Source: Arion vulgaris (lineage: Eukaryota; Mollusca; Gastropoda; Stylommatophora; Arionidae). From it: a stretch of 64,000 bases of DNA. Position 1 is the stretch's first letter. Each line of letters opens with the position of its first letter. The position numbers and the translations under genes were made by a program. The DNA is taken from NCBI GenBank assembly GCA_020796225.1, contig CM036753.1, positions 88,707,703-88,771,702 on the forward strand, in the 5' to 3' direction. The notes beneath the pieces are model-generated. The model did no database searches, was not told where the DNA came from, and saw only the letters and a list, made by a program, of their open reading frames with translations. Positions 11,398 to 22,870 of this stretch are shown here, one piece after another.

Positions 11398-13550
11398 CTG
11401 CCAACTTAAATGACAATGCCAAGTGGCTTAAAATTTCTGCCACTATTTTTTAACTATTCAGTTATAGCCATCTCGTAATTGTACCATATTTGCTACTAAA
11501 GTATATTTGTTATTGTGCTCTTTTGTTATGTGTTGTTTATAACAGTTACTTTATTTTCATAATTGTACAGTGATTTTTACTTGTCTGTGTTTTTCTGTGT
11601 GTTTTGTTATTCTATGCTTGATTACATTATTGTGTATATAATTTGTTTGTATTATGCCTACAATTTCTGCTCTTTCCAACTGAATTGTATTTATATTTCA
11701 AATGTGTTTGTTGCTGTATGTACTGTGTCTATAACTGTGTAGAACTTGCAGCTCAGTTGCATTATATTTGAAATATTCAAGACTACTGTTCTTTAAGATG
11801 TTTGTAACACAGTGTTTGTCAAATAGTGAACTATTCTTGTTTAAAAAAAGTTTTTACATGTGTATTTTTTTCTTCATGCGTCTTTGGTCGTGCATTTAAT
11901 CCACTGTGGACTACAAACTAGGCAGCTTCAGGTCTATCAGATTTACTCAAATTTTAGTTTTCAGGTCGACTTGGTGTGGCCACATGTTGCTTCTCGGCCC
12001 AACCAAAAGAACACAATTTTACAGGTGTCAGTTCAGCCTATTGACACTGACAGAGAGCTTTTTGAATTATGTCTAGTATATGCTGCAGGGTCTGGTACAT
12101 AGGTCAAATATAATGATCTGGTTTGTTCTGCTGAAGTCATTGATAAAGTCTTTTCCATAGCCATATCTAGTGTTTGTCTACCAGGCAAAAGTTGGCAGAT
12201 GTGATCAAAGAAATAAGGAGAAGTTACCCAAGTATTATCACTTCTCATCAGCAATAGTTTGTTGCTTCTATATCTGCTTTCTATATCTTATTATACTGTT
12301 TTCTCTATACTTCCATTTGTAATACTGGTTTCTTCATTTTTTTATTGAGATAAAGATACAATTATTGTCATCATGTACTTTGTAAATATTTCTGTTTGTA
12401 ATCAAGTCTTCTATAATTGACTGACCTCTTCTTTGATCTTCCATAACATGTTTTTCACTTCCTCCTGTGCTACGTTGTAAGATTGCCCATACTTCTTTGC
12501 CGGATGTTACTCGCAAACTCTTTTGCTCTTGATATTTCCCAATTTTCATTTAGTATGTTGAAATACTCTCCATGTCATTACATTTCCATATAATAATTAT
12601 TGATTTTGATATATACTTTTGTTTTCTAAATCTGATGCGATATTTACTTTCTTTGTAATCTTCTTGTCTGGTAAATGACATTACAAAAATAACAGCTGTA
12701 GGCAAGTATATTTATAAACAAAATATAAATATATATATATGGCTAACATTTCACAACATTGTTGATAATTCACTAGCCATAAAGCTTCTTCTTCTTCTAT
12801 CTTTATTTATCATATGATTCATCTACTTCTTATTCTATGGTTGTCATTGGATGAGGATGAGGGACAGATACTGATGAGGGTGCTTTTCTTAGTGGGCTCT
12901 CAATTATGAATTTTCTTCAGAATGTTGTCCACACTGAGGTATATTCATTATTTTTTGTTTATAATTTTCATTTATTATTATGTATGCCTCCTTTTGAATT
13001 TTCTTCAATTATTCATTGAAGAATAGTTGTAGAAAAGCCCCAAAATTTAGAAAAGTTGTAGCAAAGCCTGAAAATTTAGCCCGCACATACCACTGCAGTT
13101 GGGCTTTTTAATGATTGATAAATCCCTTGTATTGTCAAGATATTATTTTTCACAGTTGACATAGTTCTTTGTGGGGTCAAGAATATCTTTTTGGACAATC
13201 GACATAGTCCTTTGTATGGTCAAGATGTATTTTTTCACAATTGATCAATAGATCTTTGAATAGTTCAGATTGCTAGACAGTGACTTCAATGATTGCTTTA
13301 ATTCCTGATACAGTCTATGTATTACCTAACATATAGATTAAGCTTACATGGTCATTTCTATAAATTATGAATTATTAACCTATATCAGTATGTTATGGAA
13401 TTTTCATGTGTGCTCATTTTTTATAAGAATGTAGATTGCAGCCATTGTGTTAAGTATTACTCATGTCTTCTTGTGTTACCCAAGTATTACCCAGGCACAA
13501 ATTCAGAGACATTTGATCTAAGAATGTAGTGACTTGAGTATATGATTGTT
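11398..13550. other. Unique AT-rich stretch, nothing assigned
   Basis: No repeat family of this window and no recognisable protein. An 80-codon open frame at 11860-12102 has no splice partners or family motif. A TTC tract lies near 12785. Confidence 0.5.
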
Positions 13551-13865
13551 TTAACTCTTTCTACGCTTTAAACCGCACACTGCGCCACAGCGGAAGTCCG
13601 TTGCACACTATAAGCCGCACACTGCGCCATAGAGTTGCTTCCCTTATAAGAAGTCTTTCTTGTTTTACTTCTACTGTTTTACTTATACTACTTTTCAACC
13701 TTATTATTCTGTTAGATTGTCCAGTTTTCTTCACTTTAGTATATAATAATATATATATATGTTTATTTATTGACAAGTAGTTGGATCGTTTTTTTAAATT
13801 CATTTTTACTTCCCTGAATTAACTGCTTAAAAATTGAGAAAATAACTGCACGTGGAAAGAGTTAA
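13551..13865. mobile_element. TTAA MITE (type 1), copy 2
   Basis: A 315-bp element from TTAACTCTTTCTACGC to GCACGTGGAAAGAGTTAA. A short GC-richer block near the left end holds two CCGCACACTGCGCCA repeats. An AT dinucleotide run sits in the right half. It is closely related to the copy at 61495, in the same orientation. Confidence 0.92.
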
Positions 13866-14092
13866 TGCCTCCAACAACTTTTCTATACATAATTACAACC
13901 TTGAAGTAATTTTTGTTTGAAATTTGTTACATATATGTCCATTTGAAAGAAAATATGAATTCTCTGACAGTTTAGTCATTCATACATGCATACCAGCAGC
14001 AGGCAATATTTTTTTACTAAATCGAACAATGAAATTATTTATACAACATGCATTCAAAATATCCACAACATTTATGTGGTAATTTTTGTCCC

Positions 14093-14394
14093 ACACTTGG
14101 CCTTTTGGCTAAGATCAAAGTGTAGTATCTATATCGCTTGATATCTGTCACAAGGCCCATTATATGGGTTCACAAAGTTATCAGCTTGTGTTATGGAACT
14201 AGTGCCCATTTGATCGAATCCGAAGGTCGGGAGCCTTCATTAAATGCCACATGGCTACCCGTGTACAAAACTAGGAGTGCCATCGATCGAAGGATTGATT
14301 GGGCTTGATAGTTTATAAACGTTTTCACATTCCGTTGTATGGGGTCCACCTGGTATGGCACATCTGGGACGGGCCCCTAAAAAAAAAAAAAAGA
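14093..14394 (+). mobile_element. U2-snRNA-headed retroposon with poly(A)
   Basis: The left end, CTTGGCCTTTTGGCTAAGAT followed by CAAAGTGTAGTATCT, is the 5' region of U2 spliceosomal RNA (about nucleotides 8-45), including the GTAGTA branch-site-pairing element. The right end, CCACCTGGTATGGCACATCT followed by GGGACGG, resembles the U2 3' hairpin. The roughly 190 bases between are not U2-like and no Sm site is seen; small stems such as CACAAG/CTTGTG and GAAGG/CCTTC are present. A run of about 14 A follows. This fits a U2-derived SINE or a chimeric retropseudogene and not a working U2 gene. Confidence 0.8.
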
Positions 14395-14555
14395 GGGGGG
14401 AAGTTAGACAATGTCATATCATAACATTATATGTTATTATATCCTTATGTAGAGAGCTGGATGAAGTTCATTTGAATATTTTTCTCTTCATTTAATAAGC
14501 TTGCTATATGAAGATATATGAGTTTAAGTATTATTACAGAGCGTAAGAGACAGTA

Positions 14556-15090
14556 ATGATGCACAAAAAGAGCATTGTTTAACAAAATCTTTCTCCCTAC
14601 ATTGTGCTATCAGTCCCAAACCTGGACGCTGACATTAAATGACAAGAAAACTAGTCACGACAGAGATGAAGTGTCTATGCAGAATGCTGGGAGTAACAAG
14701 AAGAGACCGGTTTAGAAATGAAGACATCGGGAAAATAGTGGGTACAACATCAGTACTGAACTTCATCAAGAAACAATAAATTAATTGGCTCAGCCACATA
14801 AGCAGATTACCAACAGACAGTGTACCACAAAGATCAATGTTACTCCGAAACAGTGGATACAAAGCAAAAGGCTGGCCATACAAAAGGTAGATTTCAGATA
14901 TAACAGAGGTGATGAAAGACAGTGTTTATGAAGCCCACACACAAGCCTGTTCTACAAATCTTTTCTTACCCTTAAGCTGTGAGGTGAATCAGGATTGGAG
15001 ACAAGAAAGACAATGTGCATAGAATGGCTTGCTCCAGGTGTCTCATTTTTGACCTGACGCTGAAAGGCAAAACAGGATTAGAGAATAAAT
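14556..15090 (+). pseudogene. LINE C-terminal fragment (family 2)
   Basis: Encodes, with stops, the segment LVTTEMKCLCRMLGV, then VGTTSVLNFIKKQ, HISRLPTDSVPQRSMLL and YKAKGWP. It ends AAAACAGGATTAGAGAATAA. The same family recurs at 17437, 35020, 41369 and 58866. In-frame stops (for example in KKQ*INW) show it is dead. Confidence 0.8.
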
Positions 15091-15094
15091 AAAT

Positions 15095-15365
15095 AGATGA
15101 TGTTACAAATAGGAATGAAAATTTGAGGTGCTTTTGACATTTAAAAAGTGACAAAAGGGGTGGAGAAGATCAGTATGGAAAGAATAATTCCAGCAAAGAG
15201 GAAGATTAAACAGAAGATATATTCAAGATGTGACATGATTTGAGCATTAATGGCTGCAGAGGCAGGAAATCTGGTCTATGAAATAGAGAAATATGGAAAG
15301 ACTGTTAGAGTAACAAAGTTCTGCTTGGGACAAGCTATTGCATGATAAAATACAGTAAAGATTGC
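15095..15365 (+). pseudogene. LINE tail fragment (family 7)
   Basis: Matches the 3' parts of the elements at 20865 and 44865: the GGTGGAGAAGATCA segment, GAAGATTAAACAGAAGATAT, and GACTGTTAGAGTAACAAAGT before the end. It lies directly after the family 2 fragment. Many stops. Confidence 0.7.
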
Positions 15366-15678
15366 TGTATGAATAAATGTTAGTTGAAGTATTATGACAG
15401 AGTACAAGAGACAAATCAACATGTGTGACCCTGTTGATTAATAGTATCAACGAAAGGGAAACAGAAAATCTTTTCTTGAACACATACCAGTCATTATTTT
15501 GTTGTGTTCAATGTGAGACTTTCCTTTCATGGTTATAAATAATAGACCTGCCAATACTCAAGATTTATGTTTATTTTCTAATGTTCAATTGTTGAATTTG
15601 TTTATTTCTGTTTTGTTATATCTGCATTTCTGTTATATCTGCTTTGACTGCATTTCTATTCTGCTATATCTGCATTTC

Positions 15679-16201
15679 TGCTTTTAAAAGTCTAAATAAA
15701 ATATGGAACTGCAAGTTATATAACTAAATTACGAATTTTCAATTCAAATGTTGTATCAATCCTAACATATGCCAGCGAGAGTTGGAAAATGACTAAAGAC
15801 ATAGAAAGCAAGTTGAATGTATTTAAAAATAGATGTCTGCGAAAAATAATGAATATAAAATGGAACGAATTCAAGAGAAGTGATGAAATCAGAGAGATGT
15901 CTGGTCAACCACTAGTGACAACTGTTATAAAAAAGAGAAGATGGCGATATTTTGGGACACACCTTGAGAAGAAATGATCAACAAATATCAAAGCAGGCAT
16001 TGAAGTGGGATGCAAAGGTTTCAAGAAAGAGAGGACGACCCAAGGAGACCCTGAAACAAACTTTGCTGAGAGAGGAAAGAATATCGGTCTCAGTCCGATG
16101 GAAAGATTGAGCAAATTGCCCAGGATAGAGCGGTATGGTGAAATTGCTTGCAGGCCCTATGTAACATATAATGGTACGAGAGAAATTATTATTATTATTA
16201 T
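15679..16201 (+). pseudogene. RTE-like LINE tail (family 1)
   Basis: C-terminal third of the same LINE as at 6110. It carries KDIESKLNVFKNRCLRKIMN and SDEIREMSGQPLVTTV, ends in ATGGTACGAGAG and then ATT repeats. A frameshift after about 15960 and others downstream break the frame. The target site is in a locally repeated TATATCTGCATTT tract, so the duplication cannot be fixed. Confidence 0.9.
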
Positions 16202-17436
16202 ATCTTCATTTACTATGCCGCCTATTGTTGTATTTTATCGTAGGCTTTATAGCATTTATGTTCTCTGCTGCAATTCAGATATTAATTGAGAATTGACATT
16301 GCAGATTTCTTTGGAATTTGTTGCATATTTTCTTAGTTGGAGCCTCAGCTGTGTTCATTTTCTGTTGCTAATTGTTATTGCTATTTTCCTTTATTCATTA
16401 TTATATTGCTTTTATTTAATTGAAGATGTTTCTTACGGAAACCAAAGATATACTGCGAGTGATTGTGAGAAAAGGAACATTTCTTTCAAACATTTTTGTA
16501 CAATTTTAAAATCTCAGTAATTAAATTTGAGTAATTATTTTAATCAAATATTAAATTCTTATGAAATAATTGAGTGACAATCTACATTTAAAACACAAAC
16601 ATATGAGTAGCTATTTTTACCAATCCTTGTATTTCATATAAGACTGAGCATGATTGTTTATAAGTTGCATTTCAACCAAAGAATCTCAATATGTCATTTT
16701 GAAGTGAATAATGCATTGAAGTTTTAAATCATCAAGTAATTTCTATTCCATATTGAAAATCATCACAGCTTTGTATAAAAAATGTAAATGTTGATAACTT
16801 ATTCGTAGCTCCTCTGCGTTTGTTATTGTTCATTTGAGGATCATCTTTATCGTGCATGTCCATAATTGCTCCGATTTCCTCCCAAGCATGTATTTCAGTG
16901 TGTTTAGACTAACAATTCCCATTCTGTGTTGATTGATGAATCTACTGGGGTTTCTCTCATAGTTATTACTGCAGGTCATTGGACTTGGAATAATCTATAA
17001 CTTAAATTATAATCTATCTCATCATTTTTTGCTCACATTTGTTATATTATTGATACTGTCTTCCATTCCATTGATGTCTTTCAGCATCTTAGTCTCTAGC
17101 ATTGTGTACATCCTATCTTACTATCATTAAAGTGTTATATGTCATCGTACAAACTTTGCACAAAACAGTTAACTTTTCTATCTTGCCTGGAGAATGTCAC
17201 AAGTCTCATAGAAGTTCAAACTTTAATTTGTTCAAACTTTAATTTCACATTTTAGTCTGAAATGTTTTTGTTGGTCATTACTGTCAGGGTCTGTTTTATA
17301 TCTCCTGTGTTTAAATTGATGATATAGTAAAAACTATTTTTGTAATGAGTTCTGGGTAGACTTTATAAAATTGTGATCAAGGCAATATTTCATTTTATAC
17401 AATAAAATTTTACAAGTATTTTGGAATGTAATGTGT
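16202..17436. other. AT-rich stretch, no gene seen
   Basis: No recognisable repeat or coding signal. The open frames here are short, hydrophobic and lack splice context. Confidence 0.5.
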
Positions 17437-17757
17437 GACCGGAGGTAACAAGAAGAGACCAGTTGAGGAATGAAGTCTTCAGGAAAAAAGTGGGTACAAC
17501 ATCAGTACTGAACTTCTTCAAGAAACAACAAATTAAATGGTTTGGCCACATAAGCAGATTACAAACAGACAGTGCACCTCAAAGAGTAATGTTGTTCCGA
17601 TACAATGGATACAAAGCAAAAGGCTGGCCATGCAAAGGTGGATCTCAAAGATAACAGAGGCAACAAAAGGCACATGAAGTGCACACAAGGGCTTGTTCTA
17701 TAAATCTCTTCTTATCCTGATGCTGTGAAGTAAAAACTGATTGAGAAAAGAAAATAA
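17437..17757 (+). pseudogene. LINE C-terminal fragment (family 2)
   Basis: An open stretch encodes RNEVFRKKVGTTSVLNFFKK, then QQIKWFGHISRLQTDSAPQR and YKAKGWP before breaking. The 3' end follows the family pattern of an AAACTGATTGAGAAAAGAAA tail. It is a 5'-truncated copy. Confidence 0.82.
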
Positions 17758-18184
17758 TGAATGTGCGACCATTAAAACAAAATATTAAATAAGAAAATCA
17801 AATCTTTTGAAATAAAATGCAGCAGAAACATTCATATAAGACCCTGGACATTGAAGAGGAAAAATACAGGGATCTCACGAGACCTGAACATTGAAGAACA
17901 TTGGCTTATACACAATACCATGTCTCTGAAACTGAAGCATATTGGTTACATTCAATGTCACAGTTGTTTAGAGAATGCAATAATAAAGGGCATGGTTCTT
18001 AGAAGATGAGACAGGGGGTGACCAAGATAATAGTGGCAACAAGACATAAAGAAAACCTTGAGCATAGCGATAGAAGAGTTGGAAGAACTGTAAGCTGTAA
18101 ATATTTCACTAGTTGTAGATACTTCATTAGTTAACTTCATTAGTCAGCATTAGATACCATCAAAGATCAGTTTTATTTTTGTGC

Positions 18185-18735
18185 CAGGGCATGCAGGTGT
18201 AAGGGGAATGAACGTGCGGATAGGTTTGCAGGTATGGCTGCTGTACAAAGCGGACGAGCAATGGACCAGGCTGATATTATAAATTCCTTAGGGAGAGAGG
18301 GCCCGCGTGCCCAGCGTGATCGTAGCACGTTGGACTACGGTGACAAGTCCTCTGTATGTGCAGGTTCAACTCCGCTGACTGGCAGAAAAGCTACAGGTTC
18401 CCCAGATTTACAGTGTTCGTGGCACCAAACCGAATGGTTACGATGTCCATGACACCGAGCATGGATTCTTCTGGATCAAGAAAAAGAAAAAAAAAACAAA
18501 GGGAGAGAGGAGTGTACATGATTCACGTAATAGCGGTGAATCTACAACACTAACCAGACTGCAAGAACTCAAAGTTAGGTGTGGTGTAGCTCGACAAGAA
18601 TGCTTTGCTGGCAGACAAAGAAGAATTGTAAACCAACAAAGAACCGGTGTCGTTAGTCGCCACACGCTGATGGACATACTGAGGGAGAGATCGGAGCACT
18701 TGTGGACTAATTTGTTTGACGTGCAGTGATGGTGA
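18185..18735 (+). pseudogene. RNase-H-bearing LINE tail split by a SINE (family 4)
   Basis: The left part (18185-18300) encodes VPGHAGVRGNERADRFAGMA followed by QADIINSL, the end of a LINE RNase H domain. The right part (18511-18735) continues with TTLTRLQELKVRCGVARQE, RIVNQQRTGVVSRHTLMDIL and SEHLWTN. Removing the SINE and one TSD copy rejoins the two halves with a one-base frame slip. Related tails are at 36930 and 54480. Confidence 0.88.
18301..18500 (+). mobile_element. tRNA-derived SINE family A, full copy with TSD
   Basis: A 200-bp SINE with perfect 10-bp target duplications GGGAGAGAGG at 18291-18300 and 18501-18510, so both ends are exact. The tRNA-like head is GCCCGCGTGCCCAGCGTGAT with A-box AGCACGTTGGACTACGG and B-box GGTTCAACTCC. 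The body has ACCGAATGGTTACGATGTCC and the tail is A-rich. Confidence 0.95.
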
Positions 18736-18862
18736 TCCGACGACTAAACTAAACTAGATACCATATTCGTTGTAGTTACTTCACAAGGTAGAACTAGATA
18801 CTTCATTAGTTCTTCTTCACCTTTCAACTCCCAATGGAGCACAGGTCTTCAACAAACTTCTT

Positions 18863-19066
18863 TACCTGCCTGCCCAGCGTGCTTGTAGCGTGTTGGACGA
18901 CGATGACAGCCCTCTGGGAGTGTGGTTCAATTCCGCAGGCTGGCAGAAAAGTCACATGTTCTCCAGATTTATGGTGTTTGTGGCACCGAACTGAAGGGTT
19001 ACGATGTCCATGGCACCAAGCCGAAGAGCTGAAAGCTCAAGTGCTTCTGGATCCAAAACAAAATAA
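18863..19066 (+). mobile_element. tRNA-derived SINE family A copy
   Basis: Same family: head CCTGCCTGCCCAGCGTGCTT, B-box GGTTCAATTCC, GGTTACGATGTCCATGGCAC, and the tail motif AAGTGCTTCTGGATCC followed by an A-rich end. Older than the copy at 18301, with several substitutions. Confidence 0.9.
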
Positions 19067-19074
19067 TAAATCAG

Positions 19075-19280
19075 TACTTAGCTGGTGGGTGTATCAATAG
19101 TTAGCTGGTAGGTATGTAAGTAATTAGCTGGTAGGTGCATCAGTAGTTAGCTGGTAGGTGTATCAGTAGTTAGCTGGTAGATGGGCGTTTCCGTTGTTAT
19201 CTGGTAGGTGGGAGCATCGTAGTTAGCTGGTGGAGGGGATCAGTGCTACTGGTGAGGGCATCAGTACTTAGTTGCATGTA
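19075..19280. repeat. 22-bp minisatellite
   Basis: About nine imperfect copies of a unit close to AGTTAGCTGGTAGGTGTATC, starting directly after a SINE A tail. The right-hand copies are degraded. Confidence 0.88.
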
Positions 19281-19604
19281 TTATTTGTTGCATTGAATCC
19301 TTATTAACAGCAACTTTGCATGCTAATATTGTCATCATGAGCATCCTTTTTGGTTGCAAATTATCGTGTCAGCAATCTCCAGATTATTTTGGCAAGATCA
19401 GAAAACAACAGGGAATATCTCACTAGCCTTTCTTGCCTGACCATTGTCTTAATGTTTTCTGATTTCTATTTTGACTGTGCTCTCTGTAACTTGAACTTTG
19501 CATGCATGCCTGTTTCCTGTCATGAAATTTTTCCATTTTGTAAATTAGAACATTCCAATTAAAAACGTTGAAGGTTCTTTTTTGTTTTGTTTCACTTGAT
19601 TATA

Positions 19605-19865
19605 CTAACTTGTGTTAGTTTTGAATATTTGTTTACATTCTTTGGACATGTCATAAGAAGAGAGAATCTTAAATAGATTGTGACTGCAAGATAATACATG
19701 GGAAGAGAAATATAGGTCAACAGAGGGGAAACAATTCTAAACAGCTTAACTACATGGATTGTCTTTAAAACAGTATCAGAGCTCATAGTTGGAACAAGAG
19801 ACAGAGAGTTGTCAAAGAGCATAATTAAGCTATACCTGTTGGCATGTCACTTGATGATGATAAAT
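19605..19865 (+). pseudogene. LINE tail fragment (family 5)
   Basis: Encodes the remnant FGHVIRRENL, then NRGETILNSLTTW and VSELIVGTRDREL, with stops between. The ending and order match the larger copy at 23385, and this type of tail is common in RTE-like LINEs. Confidence 0.7.
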
Positions 19866-19982
19866 ATTTGATGTTGTCTTATTCATGTTACATCCTTTCA
19901 ATTAACCTCCATTCAATCTCATTCTTTTCTGTTTCTACATCATTACCTTATTCTATATTTCTAATTCTAATACTACTACTAG

Positions 19983-20156
19983 TGCCAGCCGGTACAGCGT
20001 GTTCGTAGCCCGTTGGATGATGGGTGCAAGCCCCCTGTGAGTGCGGTTCAATTCCGCGTGCTGGCAGAAATGCCACAGGTTCTCCAGATTTACGGTGTCC
20101 ATGGCACAGACCCAAAGAGCTGAAAGCTCAAGAGCTTCTGAATCGGGAAAAAAAAA
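19983..20156 (+). mobile_element. tRNA-derived SINE family A copy
   Basis: Head GCCAGCCGGTACAGCGTGTT, B-box GGTTCAATTCC, body with CACAGGTTCTCCAGATTTAC and the AAGAGCTTCTGAATCGGG tail. One of the two GGTTACGATGTCC segments is deleted. It is followed by a run of (ACT)n-type microsatellite to about 20330. Confidence 0.9.
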
Positions 20157-20325
20157 CATACTACTGTTACTGCTCCTTCTATTGTTAATACTAGTACTAC
20201 TATTATATTACTTTTATTTACTACAACTACTACTGTTACTACTACTTACTACTAATAATTACACTAGTACTACTACTATTTCTTAATTTGCTATTAATAA
20301 TATTACTATTACTACTACTAATCCA
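20157..20325. repeat. (TAC)n microsatellite
   Basis: Imperfect runs of TAC/ACT triplets starting at the A-rich end of the SINE A copy, a usual place for microsatellites to grow. Confidence 0.85.
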
Positions 20326-20514
20326 ACAGCTCCCAAAATATCAAAACTGTTTAATGCTCACCCAAGCCCATTTTCCCTTTATTATATAGTACTTTTTCTC
20401 ATAGCTTAATAACATGTCAAGGAAATGTGATAACATTATAATTGGTAGACAGTACTAGAGTCAGAATGACATAAAATCTAATACCTACAATTGTAAAATT
20501 CATCATCAGCTGGT

Positions 20515-20790
20515 TAGGACAGGAACCCAAGATTAAGAAGAAAAATTGATGATCGGTTGGACATACTTTATGGAAAACATGATCAAGTTTCACTAGACAA
20601 ACATTTGAGGGGAATCCGAAAGGAAAACGGGACGTCCTAAAGAGACCTGGAGAATGAGGAACCGAAGGATGCTGTACTACCCTGGGAGGCCTAAAAAAAC
20701 AACTAGAGACCAGGAAAAGTGTGGATTGACTCAGTCACTGACTGAGTCGCTTCACATTTACTGAGAAATACTTAATCAGTTGTTCAACTA
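20515..20790 (+). pseudogene. LINE tail fragment (family 8)
   Basis: Degraded version of the tail at 29430: a GHTL-type motif, GKRDVLKRPGE, and a downstream region resembling the WETIKRTARDREEWR segment. All frames are broken. Confidence 0.6.
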
Positions 20791-20864
20791 TATGGAAAAA
20801 AAAGATTTAGAACATGTCACAAACAGAAACAATGCAATCTTTTTATATTCGGAGGCAGAGACAT

Positions 20865-21665
20865 ACCCGAACTAAGATATGCTGATGATACAGCGTTACT
20901 GTCAACATAACTAAAGTGGATATAGAAATTAATAATAGAAGCGGGAAAAAAAAGCTAATACAAAAACTATATCTCAATGTAGTAAAAACAAAAATATTGA
21001 CAAATGATAAAACAAGCACGACAAATAATATTTTATCAATGGAGAGAAAATACCAAATGTGAACTTTAAAAAAAAATATGTTGGTTCATTTGCTAACATG
21101 AGATGGAAATGGGATGAAGAAAATTACAAGAAAAACAAATGTAGCCTTACAAAAATTTAAACAACTAAATACAGTAAGAAATGAAACTGATATGAAAACA
21201 CAGATCAGAATATTAAGAGCATACACATTCCTAGTGGCAATGTATGGGTGAGAAGTATGGACATTTAACAATGCTGTGGAAAAATATATATGTACTTTTG
21301 AATATAGGTGTTGCAGAAGAATCATCTATATACCTTGAGCAGAAGAAAGAGCAAATACATTTATACAGAAATCACTCAAAACTAAAGAAACTGGCTGATG
21401 CTACAAATAAGAAGGAGAAAACTGAAGTATTGTGGACATATAAAGGGTTGGAGAAGACCATTGTGGAAATAGACATCCCTGCAAAGGAGACAAGAATAAG
21501 ACCACAGAGAAGATGAATTCGGGATGTTACTGTTGATTTGAGCATAGCAGCAGTAGAGAGCAATAGCAGATATAAGAAAGAGAAATTCCAAAGGACTGTT
21601 AGGGGGGCAAAGTTCTACACAGGACAAACTATTTGATGATATGAACAGAACAGCTGTGCTGCTTG
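20865..21665 (+). pseudogene. LINE RT remnant (family 7)
   Basis: Starts in the RT palm with IPELRYADDTALLST (active-site YADD), then a decayed thumb, a VAMYGCEVWTF-type segment near 21235, and the tail with VEDHCGNRHP and KGLLGGQSSTQDKLFDD equivalents. There are stops in every frame. It is the longest copy of this family in the window. Confidence 0.82.
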
Positions 21666-21737
21666 ACATTAGATGAAATATCAAATAAATTTACTATTGA
21701 ATATGAAGTCTTGGTCATGTTAGTATACCTGAACATA

Positions 21738-21973
21738 GCCCGCCTGCCCAGCGAATTCGTAGCGCGTTGGACTGCGGGTGACTAGCCCTCTGTGAGTGCG
21801 GGTTCAATTCCGCGGGCTGGCAGAAAAGCCACAGGTTCCCCAGATTCACGGTGTTCTTGGCACCGAACCGAAGGGTTACGATGTCCATGGCACCGAACCG
21901 AAGGGTTACGATGTCCATGCACCGAGCCGAAGAGCTAAAAGATCAAGTGCTTCTGGATGGGAAAAAAATAATA
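21738..21973 (+). mobile_element. tRNA-derived SINE family A with internal duplication
   Basis: A 236-bp copy between perfect 13-bp target duplications ATACCTGAACATA (21725-21737 and 21974-21986). The head is GCCCGCCTGCCCAGCGAATT and the B-box GGTTCAATTCCGC pairs with the 5' end as in a tRNA acceptor stem. The segment GAACCGAAGGGTTACGATGT is present twice in tandem, which lengthens this copy by about 25 bp. It landed beside the 5' end of the SINE B at 22009. Confidence 0.95.
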
Positions 21974-22008
21974 ATACCTGAACATAGGGACAGGTGTACT
22001 ATAGCATG

Positions 22009-22403
22009 GCGTAGAGGTTAGGTGCTTGTGCTAAAGGTACCAGCCTCGCTCCCTCGTGAAGCCTGGACATTTTTTCAGAGATCTCTGATCTCAGTGTTGG
22101 TTGAGATCGAGTTCCTAGTCCTATCGGAGACGGACGATAAAACGTAGGTCCCGTGTTCAATTTGAGCACACAAAGAACCCTTGGCAGTTCAAAATCGAGA
22201 AGAGCAGGCTGGAAAGCTGCTGCACGGACAAAATTCATTAGAAAAGATTAAATATAAAATTCCTACAAAAATATCTTCACCATCTTCCAAATTACATCGG
22301 AGACCATCGCCGGTGCTACGGGGTTTGTGCACTGCAGTTGAGATCTTCCTTTGTAAGAAAGAGACCGAAGTGCAATGATGATGGTCCTATCAATCAATCA
22401 ACA
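22009..22403 (+). mobile_element. SINE family B, most complete copy
   Basis: Begins with a tRNA-like stretch around TGGCGTAGAGGTTAGGTGC. It continues through AGAGATCTCTGATCTCAGTG, GTCCTATCGGAGACGG, CCTTGGCAGTTCAAAATCGA and GTGCACTGCAGTTGAGATCT, and ends GATGGTCCTATCAATCAATC. It holds a single version of the segment that is repeated 15 times at 2128-3223. Confidence 0.88.
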
Positions 22404-22870
22404 TGGTAAGTGAAATATTCAGCAGATGGAAGCAAGTTATTGTTTGTTTTTTAGTTTTACTAGGTATTAATTTAGTAATCAGTATTGTCCACTAAAAGGC
22501 TATGGATTTTTTTACTGATCCAGCAGTCATCTGATCTTTATTTGCCTTTCAACTTGAGGTCATTGCAGCGAATTTACAGATCTACCCTAGTTGTGGTGTG
22601 TTTTAGAGAGTGTTCTCAACTTCTGGGTTTAGGGTTGGTACTTGTGGTCTAAGTCACTGAGTACAGGGCACTGGAAGAGATGGTGTGTAACTGTTTTTAT
22701 GAGCAGTCACACAGATGGCATTGCGTGGCAATCTTTAGTTAAAGGCACTGTAGGTGGGCAGGCAGGGACACGTGCTGAGTCATAAGGCGAGAAAAAATAA
22801 CTTATTCTTATCGTGTAAGGCAATTTATGACATATTTTGGATTGCGGGGAGGTGTCATGTATTTAAAATA

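Noticed and set aside
11860..12102. 80-codon frame with VDLVWPHVASRP as a possible exon
   Set aside because: No family motif, no neighbouring exon in matching phase, and weak splice sites.
18301..18375. A true tRNA gene at the SINE A heads (also 21738, 32636, 54719)
   Set aside because: The A and B boxes are present but the cloverleaf is imperfect. The same body and A-tail follow every copy, and target duplications mark them as SINEs.
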